The notes under the pieces: model-generated
Databases searched by the model: none
Seen by the model: the letters and a program-made list of their open reading frames with translations, nothing else
Told to the model about the DNA's origin: nothing
Position numbers and translations under genes: made by a program
DNA from: Planctomycetota bacterium
GTDB lineage: Bacteria; Planctomycetota; JACOTG01
Length of the DNA stretch: 64,000 bases
Direction: 5' to 3'
Assembly (NCBI GenBank): GCA_016178505.1
Contig: JACOTG010000277.1
Span: 24,989-88,988 of the forward strand
Shown here: positions 24,967-33,454 of the stretch, piece by piece
Position numbering within the stretch: the stretch's first letter is position 1
How the letters are laid out: every line of letters begins with the position of its first letter

Positions 24967-26145
24967 TCAGTTCGTGTGGCAGCCCTGGCACGTGTAGGAC
25001 TCGAGCGCCGGCTTCGACGATCCGTCGAGCCATCCCTTCGCGAGGTCGTCGTAGTCCGAGCCCGCGCACTCCTTGCGAATGCGCTGGAAATAGGCGCGCG
25101 CTTTGTCCGTCCTGCCGAGCTCGTGCGATGCCAGGCCGAGCCCCACGAGCAGCTCTCCCCGCGAGTGCACGGATAGAGAACCGAAGTAAGGCTCCTGCTT
25201 CTGCAGCACCTTCTCGTAATCGCCGACCGCTTTTTCGACGAGCGCCTTCGAGGCATCGGCTCGCGGCTCGTACTGGGCGATGGCGAGGAGCGTCGCCGCT
25301 CGGGGGATGAGCACGCCGATGTTCTCCGGCTGGAGCGCGACCGCTTTGTCCATCTCGCCGAGCCCGCGCACCCACAACTCCATGCCCTTCGGCTGGTCGC
25401 CCTTCTTGAAGGCGGTGCCGGATTCGAAGACGAGCCCCGAGCCATGCCACACCATCGCCTCCGCATTGCCCGGGTCCTTGGCCAGCGCGTCCTCGCACGT
25501 TTTCATGCCGCGTTCGAGCGCAGCCGCATCGCCCGCGAACCCTCCGAAGAAGTCGTCGCGCACTTTCATGTCGAAGCGACCGCCGGGTGCGTCGCTCGCG
25601 GTCTTCTCCGAGCCAGGCTTCGACACGGGGAACTGCACTTCGGCTTCGAGTTCGTCCGCGTTGCGTCGAGTGATCACCTCGCGGGCCGGACCGGCGATCT
25701 CATAGCCGTTGGTTAGGACCCAAATCGCGACCGTCTGAAACGTCCCGCCGACGTCCGCCGACTTGCCCTTGTAATCGAGAGACGCGACCTCGATGACCTT
25801 CGTCTTCTCGAATCGAATGTCGCCGACCGGCGCCGGAAGCTTGTCGCCGGGCGTCGCGAGCGCGACCTGGATTTCCGTCCGGTACTTGTTGGCGTCGGGT
25901 TCGTCCATGATGCCGCGCGTGAAGATCCACGTGGTCGGGCCCGTCGTCTTGACGCCCGCCTTGTCCACGCTCTCCTGAAATTTCGTCGTCGCGGTGCCCA
26001 GCCCAGTCCAGCTGCCGACGTAGGTCGTCGTCGCTACGGCCGCCGCCGGGAGCTTCTTCACCACGGGGTCGCCGGCGAGCGCGCTCGCTGCCGCGACGAC
26101 GCAACCGGCGACAGTGGCCACGATTCGCGTCCCATTGCCCTTCAT
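24967..26145 (-). CDS. Exported TPR-like protein ending in a CxxCH haem motif
   Basis: A 392-residue protein with AAAGGAG before the ATG. The Sec signal ends ASALAGD. The first 200 residues are beta-rich, with no recognised domain. The second half has helical TPR-like pairs ([57 protein letters not shown]). The last nine residues are TCQGCHTN preceded by Ser-Tyr, so the CxxCH haem c attachment motif lies at the extreme C-terminus. A covalently bound haem needs an axial ligand from elsewhere in the protein or a partner. Function unknown; a periplasmic electron-transfer or sensor role is conceivable. Confidence 0.75.
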   Translation of the reverse strand: MKGNGTRIVATVAGCVVAAASALAGDPVVKKLPAAAVATTTYVGSWTGLGTATTKFQESVDKAGVKTTGPTTWIFTRGIMDEPDANKYRTEIQVALATPGDKLPAPVGDIRFEKTKVIEVASLDYKGKSADVGGTFQTVAIWVLTNGYEIAGPAREVITRRNADELEAEVQFPVSKPGSEKTASDAPGGRFDMKVRDDFFGGFAGDAAALERGMKTCEDALAKDPGNAEAMVWHGSGLVFESGTAFKKGDQPKGMELWVRGLGEMDKAVALQPENIGVLIPRAATLLAIAQYEPRADASKALVEKAVGDYEKVLQKQEPYFGSLSVHSRGELLVGLGLASHELGRTDKARAYFQRIRKECAGSDYDDLAKGWLDGSSKPALESYTCQGCHTN

Positions 26146-26203
26146 GATCGCGGAACTCCTTTCGATTTCACCGTCTGCTCTTCAGTCGGGTCGTCGTTCG
26201 CCC

Positions 26204-26259
26204 ATCGTTCGATCGTTCAGTCGTTCAATCGTTCAATCGTTCAATCGTTCAATCGTTCG
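26204..26259. repeat. Seven tandem copies of an 8-base unit
   Basis: Unit ATCGTTCA repeated seven times in register with single-base changes (ATCGTTCG at both ends, GTCGTTCA in the third). It lies in the gap between divergent genes, 59 bases upstream of the exported TPR-like gene and 128 bases upstream of the RidA-like gene. Copy number is likely to vary by slippage. Confidence 0.9.
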
Positions 26260-26387
26260 AAGGTGTTGGTTGCACGGCGCCGGGGCGATCCTTCGCGGAA
26301 TCTGGAGCGACTCGATGAACGAAAAACCTGCCAGATCCCGCGGTCATGAGGTATCGTGTTCGCCCCAAGCCGTACTTGGGAGGACCC

Positions 26388-26921
26388 ATGATGAGAGCAC
26401 GTCTACTGGCTGTGACCCTGTTGGCGCTCGTGCCGAGCTGCGTCATCTACACGAGCCGCCGGGCTCAAGACTCCGGCGTCGAATCGTCCGACGAAGACGA
26501 CGGGATCCGGATCCACATCGGCGGAAAGAGCGAAAAGTCGAGCCTCGACCGGGTGAATCAGCAGAAGAACATTGGACCGTTCAGCGACGCGGTCGGCGCC
26601 GGCGGGTTCTTGTTCCTGTCCGGCGTGATCCCGCGCGACAACGCTTCCGGCGAAGTCGTCCGCGGCGACGTTGCCGCGGCGACGCGAAAAGTGATGGAAA
26701 ACATCGGCCAGACCCTGAAGACGAAGGGGCTCGGCTACGACGACATCGTGATGGTGACGATCTACCTCAGGGACCTGTCGGACTACGACGTCGTGAACCA
26801 GACCTACGCCGAGTTCTTCCAAAAGGGTCGCACGCCGGCACGAGCCACCGTGCAGGTGTCGCGCCTCGCGCTCGACGCCGACATGGAGATCGCGGTCGTG
26901 GCCTACCGCGCCAACAAGTAG
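26388..26921 (+). CDS. RidA-family protein with a lipoprotein signal
   Basis: A 177-residue protein; GGGAGGACCC precedes the ATG ATG pair. The N-terminus [18 protein letters not shown] is a hydrophobic signal with Cys after LVPS, a likely lipoprotein site. After a charged linker of about 40 residues comes a complete RidA/YjgF domain: [48 protein letters not shown], and [24 protein letters not shown] with the conserved Arg that binds the imine substrate carboxylate. Classical RidA is cytoplasmic and hydrolyses reactive enamines and imines. An exported form is unusual. It is 23 bases upstream of glycyl-tRNA synthetase. Confidence 0.85.
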   Translation: MMRARLLAVTLLALVPSCVIYTSRRAQDSGVESSDEDDGIRIHIGGKSEKSSLDRVNQQKNIGPFSDAVGAGGFLFLSGVIPRDNASGEVVRGDVAAATRKVMENIGQTLKTKGLGYDDIVMVTIYLRDLSDYDVVNQTYAEFFQKGRTPARATVQVSRLALDADMEIAVVAYRANK

Positions 26922-26944
26922 CTACCGAGGAGAGTCGACCCGGC

Positions 26945-28300
26945 ATGGCTCCCAAGCCCGAACCGACCGTCATGGAGAAGATCGTCTCGCTCTGCAAGCG
27001 ACGCGGCTTCGTCTTCCAATCGAGCGAGATCTACGGCGGCCTCAACTCGTGCTGGGACTACGGACCGCTCGGAGTCGAGCTGAAGCGCAACGTCAAGGAC
27101 GCGTGGTGGCGCGCCGTCGTGCAAGAGCGCGACGACGTCGTCGGACTCGACGCCGCGATCCTCATGCACCCAAAGGTGTGGGAGGCGTCGGGGCATCTCG
27201 CGAACTTCACCGACCCGCTCGTCGACTGCAAGCAATGCAAGCTCCGACACCGCGCGGATCACATGCCGGGCTTCGACGCGACGAAAGGTCTGCCGCCGGG
27301 CACGAAGTGTCCGAACTGCGGCGGCGAGCTGACCGAGATCCGCAAGTTCAACTTGATGTTCAAGACGTTCATGGGCGCGGTCGAGGACTCCGCGGCGACC
27401 GTGTACCTGCGACCCGAGACCGCGCAGGGCATCTTCGTGAACTTCGTGAACGTGCAGCAGGCCACGCGGAAGAAGCTGCCGTTCGGCATCGCGCAGATCG
27501 GCAAGGCATTCCGCAACGAGATCACGCCCGGGAACTTCACGTTTCGCACGCGCGAGTTCGAGCAGATGGAGATCGAGTACTTCGTCGAGCCGGGCACCGA
27601 CGAGGAATGGCATCGCCGCTGGAAGGCCGATCGCATGCAATGGTACCTCGACCTCGGCATGCGCAAGGACCGGCTGCAGTTCCGCGAGCACGGCAAGGAC
27701 GAGCTGGCGCACTACGCGAAGGGCTGCGCCGACATCGAGTACCAGTTCCCGTTCGGCTGGTCCGAGCTGGAGGGCATCGCGAACCGCACCGACTTCGACC
27801 TCAAGCAGCACACGCAATACTCGGGCGTGCAGCTCACGCTGTTCGACGAGGCGACGAAGACGCACACGGTGCCGTACGTCATCGAGCCCTCGGCCGGCGC
27901 CGACCGCTCGACGCTCGCGTTCCTCGTCGACGCCTACGACGAGGAGAAGGACGGCGACGAGACGCGCGTGCTCTTGCGCTTCCACCCGAGGCTCGCGCCG
28001 ATCAAGGTCGCGGTGCTGCCGCTCGTGAAGAAGGAAGGGATGCCCGAGAAGGCCATGACCATCGCGAAGGCGCTGCGCGCCGCGGGCATCACCACCGGCT
28101 ACGACGAGGGCAGCGCCATCGGCCGCCGCTATCGCCGCTTCGACGAGATCGGGACGCCGTTCGCGGTCACCATCGACGGCGACACGCTGAAGGACGACAC
28201 GGTCACGCTGCGTCTACGCGACACGATGGAGCAGACGCGCGTCCCAGCCGCAACGATCGTCGACACGATCCGCGAGCGCATGAACCGCATGCCTAGATAA
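26945..28300 (+). CDS. glyS: Glycyl-tRNA synthetase (single-chain, alpha2 class II type)
   Basis: A 451-residue enzyme of the eukaryote/archaea-like single-chain form, not the GlyQ/GlyS heterotetramer. It attaches glycine to tRNA-Gly. Features: [26 protein letters not shown] at the start; a zinc-binding insert CKQCKLRH and [18 protein letters not shown]; motif 2 [19 protein letters not shown]; motif 3 [10 protein letters not shown]; and a C-terminal anticodon-binding domain ([15 protein letters not shown]). The ATG at 26945 follows GAGGAGAG. It probably forms an operon with the RidA-like gene and is convergent with a secreted protein gene. Confidence 0.96.
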   Translation: MAPKPEPTVMEKIVSLCKRRGFVFQSSEIYGGLNSCWDYGPLGVELKRNVKDAWWRAVVQERDDVVGLDAAILMHPKVWEASGHLANFTDPLVDCKQCKLRHRADHMPGFDATKGLPPGTKCPNCGGELTEIRKFNLMFKTFMGAVEDSAATVYLRPETAQGIFVNFVNVQQATRKKLPFGIAQIGKAFRNEITPGNFTFRTREFEQMEIEYFVEPGTDEEWHRRWKADRMQWYLDLGMRKDRLQFREHGKDELAHYAKGCADIEYQFPFGWSELEGIANRTDFDLKQHTQYSGVQLTLFDEATKTHTVPYVIEPSAGADRSTLAFLVDAYDEEKDGDETRVLLRFHPRLAPIKVAVLPLVKKEGMPEKAMTIAKALRAAGITTGYDEGSAIGRRYRRFDEIGTPFAVTIDGDTLKDDTVTLRLRDTMEQTRVPAATIVDTIRERMNRMPR

Positions 28301-29518
28301 CTATTGCACGACGAGCGTCACCGCATTCGTCACGCTGAAGTGGCGCGGGTTGCCAGCGCCGGAATCCTCGAGCACGCCTTGGAACGTGAGCGTGATCGCG
28401 TTCGAGAAGCCGCTCGCCTTCGTCGCGGACCACGGCGCGCGCGGCGGCGCACGACGCTCGCTCACCCCGTGGCAGGCCCCGGCAGGCATTCCGGCCGCAC
28501 GCAAACACGAGATCGGCTGAGGCAGATCGGCCGGCGATAGCGGCGTCGGGTTCACGGTGCAGCCGAGGAGCGAGCCACGCGCGATGAGGTTGGTGTCGTT
28601 CGCGCGAGGGCCGGCCCACATCCAGATCACGTAACGTGCCGAAGCCGGGCCTGCGGGCGACGCGCTCAGTGACAGCCCGACCGGCGTTTGACGAGCGACC
28701 TGAACGGTACGGTTGGGGCCGCCGGTCGAGCCGCTGACCCGAAGCACGTCGGCGATGGGACCGGGGCCCGAGTTCACGGTTCCCGCGCCGCAGGTGACGA
28801 CGTCGATGCGAAGTCGTGCCGAGGTCTCCTCTCCGAGGCCGTCGACGAGCGACCCGTTGTGAATGGTGACGATGAACGACGTCGGATCGGGATCCAGCGT
28901 CGACCAGTTGTCGACGCGCACCTCGATGTCCGTCGTGTTGCGATTCTCGTCGGTGTCGGGAATGCCGGCGCTCGCGACGATCGAGCCGGCGGTGCCGAGC
29001 TGGATGGTCCCCGTTGCACCGGGAATCGGAACGGCGGAGTTGCCCGGGAAGATGCCGAGCGAGTTGTTGGAGTACTGCACTCGGACGTCGCCCGGCTCGT
29101 CCGACCGATTGTTTCCGTTCGTGTCGAGGAGGAACTGGTAGTACTCGTCGGGACCCACGCCGAATTCGTCGGAGAACGGAAACGTGATGCAGCTCGAGTT
29201 TGCGCGCAGATCGGCATTGCCGTCACCGTCCGCATCGCCAGGGACGCCCGGGCCCGGCATGCCTATTCCCGGCGGCGAGTCCATGAGGTCGAGGCCGAGG
29301 TAGAGCGCGTCGTTCGCGACGTCGTAGAAAACGTAGAGATGTGAGAAGTCGAAGCCGCTCTTTCCCACGATGCACACGTCGTTCTCTGGATCGGCGAGAT
29401 CTCCCTGTGAAACCGCGCGGATGTCCGAGAGATCGCCGTCGACCACGACTTGCCCGAATGTGGCGCCTCCCGCAAGGAGGACCATCGATGCCGTGCGAAT
29501 CACGAGGGGTCGAATCAT
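28301..29518 (-). CDS. Large secreted protein of unknown function (parent of the adjacent mini-paralogue)
   Basis: A 405-residue protein with AAGGATGG ahead of the ATG and a Sec signal ending GGATFGQ, then VVVDGDLSDIRAVSQGD. The region near residues 45-100 (DVCIVGKSGFDFSHLYVFYD, then DADGDGNADL) resembles exported carbohydrate- or calcium-binding beta domains. It ends NPRHFSVTNAVTLVVQ. Six or so Cys residues may pair. No catalytic motif is visible. It lies immediately downstream of a small gene that shares both its N-terminal and C-terminal ends. Confidence 0.75.
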   Translation of the reverse strand: MIRPLVIRTASMVLLAGGATFGQVVVDGDLSDIRAVSQGDLADPENDVCIVGKSGFDFSHLYVFYDVANDALYLGLDLMDSPPGIGMPGPGVPGDADGDGNADLRANSSCITFPFSDEFGVGPDEYYQFLLDTNGNNRSDEPGDVRVQYSNNSLGIFPGNSAVPIPGATGTIQLGTAGSIVASAGIPDTDENRNTTDIEVRVDNWSTLDPDPTSFIVTIHNGSLVDGLGEETSARLRIDVVTCGAGTVNSGPGPIADVLRVSGSTGGPNRTVQVARQTPVGLSLSASPAGPASARYVIWMWAGPRANDTNLIARGSLLGCTVNPTPLSPADLPQPISCLRAAGMPAGACHGVSERRAPPRAPWSATKASGFSNAITLTFQGVLEDSGAGNPRHFSVTNAVTLVVQ

Positions 29519-29542
29519 GAGAGTCCATCCTTCTGGAGAGTA

Positions 29543-29782
29543 CTAGGGCACGACGAGCGTCACTGCGTTCGTCACGCTGAAATGGTCGTAGTAGACGTAG
29601 AGCGTGGTGAAATCGAAGCCGCTCTTTCCGACGGTGCAAACGTCGTTCGGCGGATCGGTGAGCGTCGCTTGCGCAACGGCGGCAATGTCCGAGAGATTGC
29701 CGTCGACGGTGACCTGGCCGGCGGCGACTCCGGCGACGACTGAGGAGACGCAGAGCGCAATAGCCCCAACGTTCCGATTCAT
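29543..29782 (-). CDS. Mini-paralogue: N- and C-terminal ends of the neighbouring secreted protein fused
   Basis: A 79-residue protein. GGAGG lies nine bases before the chosen ATG (29782). Signal peptide ending GVAAGQ, then VTVDGNLSDIAAVAQAT and DVCTVGKSGFDFTTLYVYYD, matching residues 24-65 of the 405-residue neighbour. It then jumps directly to HFSVTNAVTLVVP, the neighbour's last 13 residues. The DNA shows the same two blocks, both well conserved, so this is a tandem duplicate that lost about 330 internal codons in frame. It retains a start, stop and signal and may be expressed as a small secreted peptide. Confidence 0.75.
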   Translation of the reverse strand: MNRNVGAIALCVSSVVAGVAAGQVTVDGNLSDIAAVAQATLTDPPNDVCTVGKSGFDFTTLYVYYDHFSVTNAVTLVVP

Positions 29783-29951
29783 GAGGCGCATCCTCCTTCG
29801 AACAGTCCCCTGGAAGAGCTGATCTCCAGCGCGTGAAGGAGCGAAGATATCGAAATTAGACGGCACTCGGCAAGGTAGTGCGCCGAATCGCCGGCCGCGT
29901 CGACCACGAGATGCGCGCGACGAGGTCACGATTCGAAGGTGACAGCGCAGC

Positions 29952-29957
29952 TAGAAT
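29952..29957 (+). promoter_or_regulatory. Possible -10 element (TAGAAT)
   Basis: TAGAAT 41 bases before the ATG of the truncated Kelch gene. The same hexamer precedes other genes here (20379, 46156). No good -35 is visible. Confidence 0.3.
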
Positions 29958-29998
29958 CCACGCCAATCGACGAGCGTCCCTTGTGTGGGAGATTCCGC

Positions 29999-30278
29999 AT
30001 GCGTCGCTTTCTCTACGTTCTCGGTGTGGCGTGTGTCGCGGGTTGTGATCTGTCGTGCGTCGATGCCAGTGGCGGACGAGGAGGCGTCACACGTTCTGCG
30101 CAGCGCTTTCAGATGCGACCGGCCCGAGCATCGGACGCGATCGCGACGCTCTCGAATGGTGATGTGCTCGTCGCCGGCGGACGCGATGCGAATGACGAGC
30201 TTCTCGCGTCGGGGGAGGTGTACGACCCCGCGACCGATCGCTTCAGCGTCAGGGGCCGCGTGAACCGTCGGGCGGCTT
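29999..30278 (+). pseudogene. 3'-truncated Kelch-repeat lipoprotein gene
   Basis: A normal gene start: GGGAG, ATG, and a lipoprotein-like signal (LYVLGVACVAGCDLSC). One Kelch-type repeat follows, with RASDAIATLSNGDVLVAGGRD and LASGEVYDPATDRF. Homology stops around RGRVNRRAAS near 30275, exactly where the convergent glycosidase gene ends (30279). The frame stays open to 30958, but that stretch is antisense to the glycosidase and Arg/Ser-rich. Kelch propellers need several blades, so this is a remnant or a gene cut by a rearrangement at the glycosidase 3' end. Confidence 0.65.
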
Positions 30279-32780
30279 CTACTTCTCGCTCGCGGCGGGC
30301 GGGGGGATCACGATTTCTTTGCGAACGTACGTTCCCCGCGAGCCCTCGAGCGCGACGACCACGTCGCGCGGCGACACGTCCGTCGGTCCTTGAACGCGAA
30401 GCTTGCGCGTCGAACCCGCCGGTCCATCCACGAGCGCATGAAGACCCGTCGAATCACGCCAGGTCCGAACGACTCGGATGCCTTTGCTCGTTTCGCCCGG
30501 AACCGGATAGACCGGCTCGGGGTCGAGGCGCGTGCCCGCGTGCAATTCGACGTCCACTTTCACCGGTGCGTCCAGCGCGACTTCGAGGGGCAACGTCGTG
30601 CCGACCGTTTCGGCTCCCGGATCGAGCACGGGGTCGAACACGAGTCGCACGCCGGCGCCACCGCGGGCCGTCACCTCGAGGTGAACGCGCGTGGGCTCGC
30701 GACGGTATTCGAAGTCGATCGACGCGCTGCCGACGCGAACGCGCTGAACGCTCACGCCGGACCAAAACGCGGGAATTTGCGGCGCGAAGCGCAAGCGTTT
30801 CCGCGGCGCATCGACCGAGATGCCGAGAAGTCCGCGCACGAGCGGCGCCACGAACGATCCGCTCGAAAAGAGCTGGTGGGGCACGGCCTCGCTCGTCGGC
30901 GCGCAACGATCGCCCGAGAAGACCTCGCCTTCCATCCCTCGTGCGAAGAGAAATGTGAGGCGTGCGTTCGACCGTATCAGATCGAACGCGGCGTACGGCC
31001 GGTGCATTCGAAACTCGGCGAGCGCCGGATATCCGCCCATGAACGGCCACACCGTGCCCTGGTTGTAGTGCAGCGGGCTGTAGAGCCGGCTCGTCGCGGC
31101 GACGACGCGCGTTCCCCAGTCCGTCCGCAGATCGGCCGCGGCGAGGCGATCGAGCGTCGCGTTCGCTTTTTCGTCGTCCACGCAACCGAATGCAATCGGC
31201 ACGGCGGGCCACGGCGTCGGCTCGGTGATGAGCTCTCCCTTCTTGCCGATGGCGAACCCGATCGTGCGCGTCGCCGGATCCCAGAAGCGTTCGTTGACCG
31301 TGTTGCGTGCAAGCGATGCCTGCGCCTCTGCGATCGCGCGAAGTCCGTCGTCCTTGAGGTCGGCTGCGAGCTGCGCGATCGCGCGATGACACTCGGCCGA
31401 GAGACCCGCGAGGAGCACGTCCTCGAACGACTGAGGAAGCAGCGCGCCGAGCTCCATCGCGCCGTACCCAGCCGAAGTGTTCTCGAGCACGCCGTCGCCG
31501 TCCGTGTCCGCGCGGCGGATGAAGTCGTACGCTTTGCGGACCGCCGGCCACAGCTCGCCCATGCCGCGCACGTCACCTGTCGATCGCCACCAATCGTTGA
31601 CGGCCAAGATCCACTCGGCCGGCGGATCCGCGTGGTAGTAGGCGTAGGGATAGTCGTCGACCCAATGCACCATTCCAGCGGACTGCGACCACTCGTGCGG
31701 GATCTTGCCGTCGTCGCGCTGTCGATCCGCGAGGAACCCGAGTGCGGCGCGCGTCGTGTCGAACGCGCCGAGCGCGTCGAGCGACAGCGCGTTCCACGCG
31801 GCGTCCCCGCCGAAGAACCAGCCGAACCCGGGTCGCGCGCTCGATCCCGAAGGTCCGAGCCCGGCAATGAGACCGAGCCCGAGGTCCGGGTTGTTCACGA
31901 GCCCGCGGTCGAGCGCGACCTTTGCCCACTCGAGCGCGAGGTCGATCTCTTCTTCGGGAGTGTGAATCGACAGGAGCTGCTCGCGAAGCTGCGTGGCGTG
32001 GTCGATCGCGGCACTGTAGATCTCGGATCGTTTCGCGAGGAGTCGCTCGTACGCCGCGTCCGCTTCGGCCGTCCCGTGCGTCGATGCTGCCACGGCGATC
32101 GTCGCCGTGCCGACGGTCCCGGCCGATGGCGTGAAGTCGATCGCCATCTCGGTCGGCGAATCGGGCAACATGTGCGCGGGCGCGTCGGTCGCGCGCGCGA
32201 CCTCGGGCGATCCAAAGTAGGCAACGAAGCGTCGCCGACTTTCCGAGATCGTGAATCGTTTCTTGGTCTCGTCGAAACCGCAGTACTGTCCGCCGAGTCC
32301 CGCAGGCCACATCGGCTCGAGGTCCGGCTGGAAGCTCGCCACGATCGTCAGCGGCTCGGAGGCGTCGACTTCGAGATCGACGAGCACACCGGGTTCGTCC
32401 GTTGGGGCGAATAGCGTCTCGCGGACGGTGAACGCGGGATGCACATAGACGATCGTGGTCCACTCCGGTCGGACCACGACTCGAGTCGCGAGATCAGCGC
32501 CGCGGATGGGACGCAGCTCTCCCTTCGTTACAAACGCGAGCCGGAAATCGTGAAAAATCTTCATCGGGTAAACCCATGCCTCGAACCCACCGTCCTCGCT
32601 TCCGAGGATCACGGAGCGCCGCCCGGCGCTTTCGACAAAAGCGCCATGACGAGCAGGGCCTTCGAGCTGGATCGGGCTCGCGATTGCCTGCGAAGGCCGG
32701 AATTCGGGGGTTTGCGGGGAGGCCATCGAACCGACGCTTGCGAGGCCTGCAAATAGGATCGGGCCGAGGGGGACTTCCAT
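30279..32780 (-). CDS. Exported six-hairpin (alpha/alpha)6 glycosidase
   Basis: An 833-residue protein with a short N-terminal hydrophobic signal (FAGLASVGSMA). The N-terminal 270 residues are a beta-sandwich. A helical barrel follows from about residue 280: PGFGWFFGGDAAWNALSLDALG, DGKIPHEWSQ, WVDDYPYAYYHADPPAEWILAVNDWWRSTGD, NTVNERFWD and LHYNQGTVWPFMGGYPALAEF. This arrangement fits glycogen-debranching/GH15/GH63-type enzymes, where Asp/Glu in WFFGGDA-like and late barrel loops are catalytic. A beta domain closes the protein. It should cleave an alpha-glucan or related glycan outside the cytoplasm. Exact family and substrate are uncertain. Confidence 0.8.
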   Translation of the reverse strand: MEVPLGPILFAGLASVGSMASPQTPEFRPSQAIASPIQLEGPARHGAFVESAGRRSVILGSEDGGFEAWVYPMKIFHDFRLAFVTKGELRPIRGADLATRVVVRPEWTTIVYVHPAFTVRETLFAPTDEPGVLVDLEVDASEPLTIVASFQPDLEPMWPAGLGGQYCGFDETKKRFTISESRRRFVAYFGSPEVARATDAPAHMLPDSPTEMAIDFTPSAGTVGTATIAVAASTHGTAEADAAYERLLAKRSEIYSAAIDHATQLREQLLSIHTPEEEIDLALEWAKVALDRGLVNNPDLGLGLIAGLGPSGSSARPGFGWFFGGDAAWNALSLDALGAFDTTRAALGFLADRQRDDGKIPHEWSQSAGMVHWVDDYPYAYYHADPPAEWILAVNDWWRSTGDVRGMGELWPAVRKAYDFIRRADTDGDGVLENTSAGYGAMELGALLPQSFEDVLLAGLSAECHRAIAQLAADLKDDGLRAIAEAQASLARNTVNERFWDPATRTIGFAIGKKGELITEPTPWPAVPIAFGCVDDEKANATLDRLAAADLRTDWGTRVVAATSRLYSPLHYNQGTVWPFMGGYPALAEFRMHRPYAAFDLIRSNARLTFLFARGMEGEVFSGDRCAPTSEAVPHQLFSSGSFVAPLVRGLLGISVDAPRKRLRFAPQIPAFWSGVSVQRVRVGSASIDFEYRREPTRVHLEVTARGGAGVRLVFDPVLDPGAETVGTTLPLEVALDAPVKVDVELHAGTRLDPEPVYPVPGETSKGIRVVRTWRDSTGLHALVDGPAGSTRKLRVQGPTDVSPRDVVVALEGSRGTYVRKEIVIPPPAASEK

Positions 32781-32952
32781 GTGCGCAAGCTATCGGATCG
32801 CGGCCGCCGCGTCCATCCGAGCGAAGTGTCGTGGGATTCCGAAGTCTGTAGGCAAGCCTTCTAGTTCATGGAACAATCTTGGTTGCGCGTGTTTGGGCGG
32901 GACGCGCAAGACAGCGTAAGTTGCTAGCCATTCTTGTTCTTTGGATCCTCAT

Positions 32953-33011
32953 CCGGTGTGGAACACCGTTTGTTCTGTGTTTCCCGTGCGATCGGTCGGG
33001 TGTTCCACCGG
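32953..33011. other. Imperfect hairpin, 9-base perfect stem
   Basis: TGGAACACC (32959-32967) pairs with GGTGTTCCA (32999-33007). CCGG flanks on both sides extend it by four pairs with a two-base bulge. The loop is 31 bases and partly AT-rich. It could be part of an RNA or an operator. Confidence 0.55.
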
Positions 33012-33049
33012 TGATGCGCTCGAGATTTGACACAGGATCATGAAATGGA

Positions 33050-33170
33050 TCTTCGGCCTCCGAACGAGAGCTTCCGTACCTCCCACGCAGTACCCCTTAA
33101 GGCTCCCCAAGCCACGATCTACTAGTTAATCCTACGTGGGTTCCGGGGGCTTACGGACGGAGGCCGAAGA
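33050..33170. ncRNA. Candidate structured noncoding RNA (strand not determined)
   Basis: Three nested stems close a 121-base unit. The outer stem is 13 perfect pairs (33050-33062 with 33158-33170). Inside it TCCGTA (33073-33078) pairs with TACGGA (33152-33157), and further in CCCACG (33082-33087) pairs with CGTGGG (33135-33140). The apical part contains GGCTCCCCAAGCC, which can fold as a small hairpin, and CCTTAAGG. A 10-base one-sided bulge and an internal loop separate the stems. The size and elongated, bulged-rod form recall 6S RNA, but I cannot confirm conserved 6S residues. It is not RNase P, tmRNA or SRP RNA by their known core motifs. Confidence 0.5.
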
Positions 33171-33454
33171 CTTAACCCCTCTCGAGGCGCGCGACGACGA
33201 CACCGGCGCGCGCACCGCACCAAGATCCCTCAACCGTTTCAACGGTGCAACTCATTCCCGGTGGCGTTCTCGCTGCCCTCGATTGGGCGCGTCCAGCGAC
33301 TCTCCGGTGCATCGGTCATCGAGGGTTCCCTTCGCCATTCCTGCTGCCATGGCGCGACCGTCTTCGTTGACCACGCGATCAGCAACCGACTACCATCGCG
33401 CGCGTCGACCCATGCCAAGCGATCGAATCGGGAGCCGCCGTTGAAACCGAGACC

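Larger units (their letters stand above)
32781..33454. other. 674-base noncoding region with structured inverted repeats
   Basis: No ORF here has coding character. It is less GC-rich than its surroundings and contains two inverted-repeat structures (32953-33011 and 33050-33170) and an ACCGTT-TC-AACGGT dyad at 33233-33246. TTGACA at 33027-33032 could be a -35 box, but no matching -10 is clear. Confidence 0.6.

Noticed and set aside
26204..26259. CRISPR-like spacing of repeats
   Set aside because: The units are contiguous 8-mers with no spacers and no cas genes nearby.
33050..33170. RNase P, tmRNA or SRP RNA as identity of the structured region
   Set aside because: None of their conserved core sequences (GAGGAAAGUCC, tRNA-like end with TTCGA, or GGTCAGGYCCGGAAGGAAGCA) is present.
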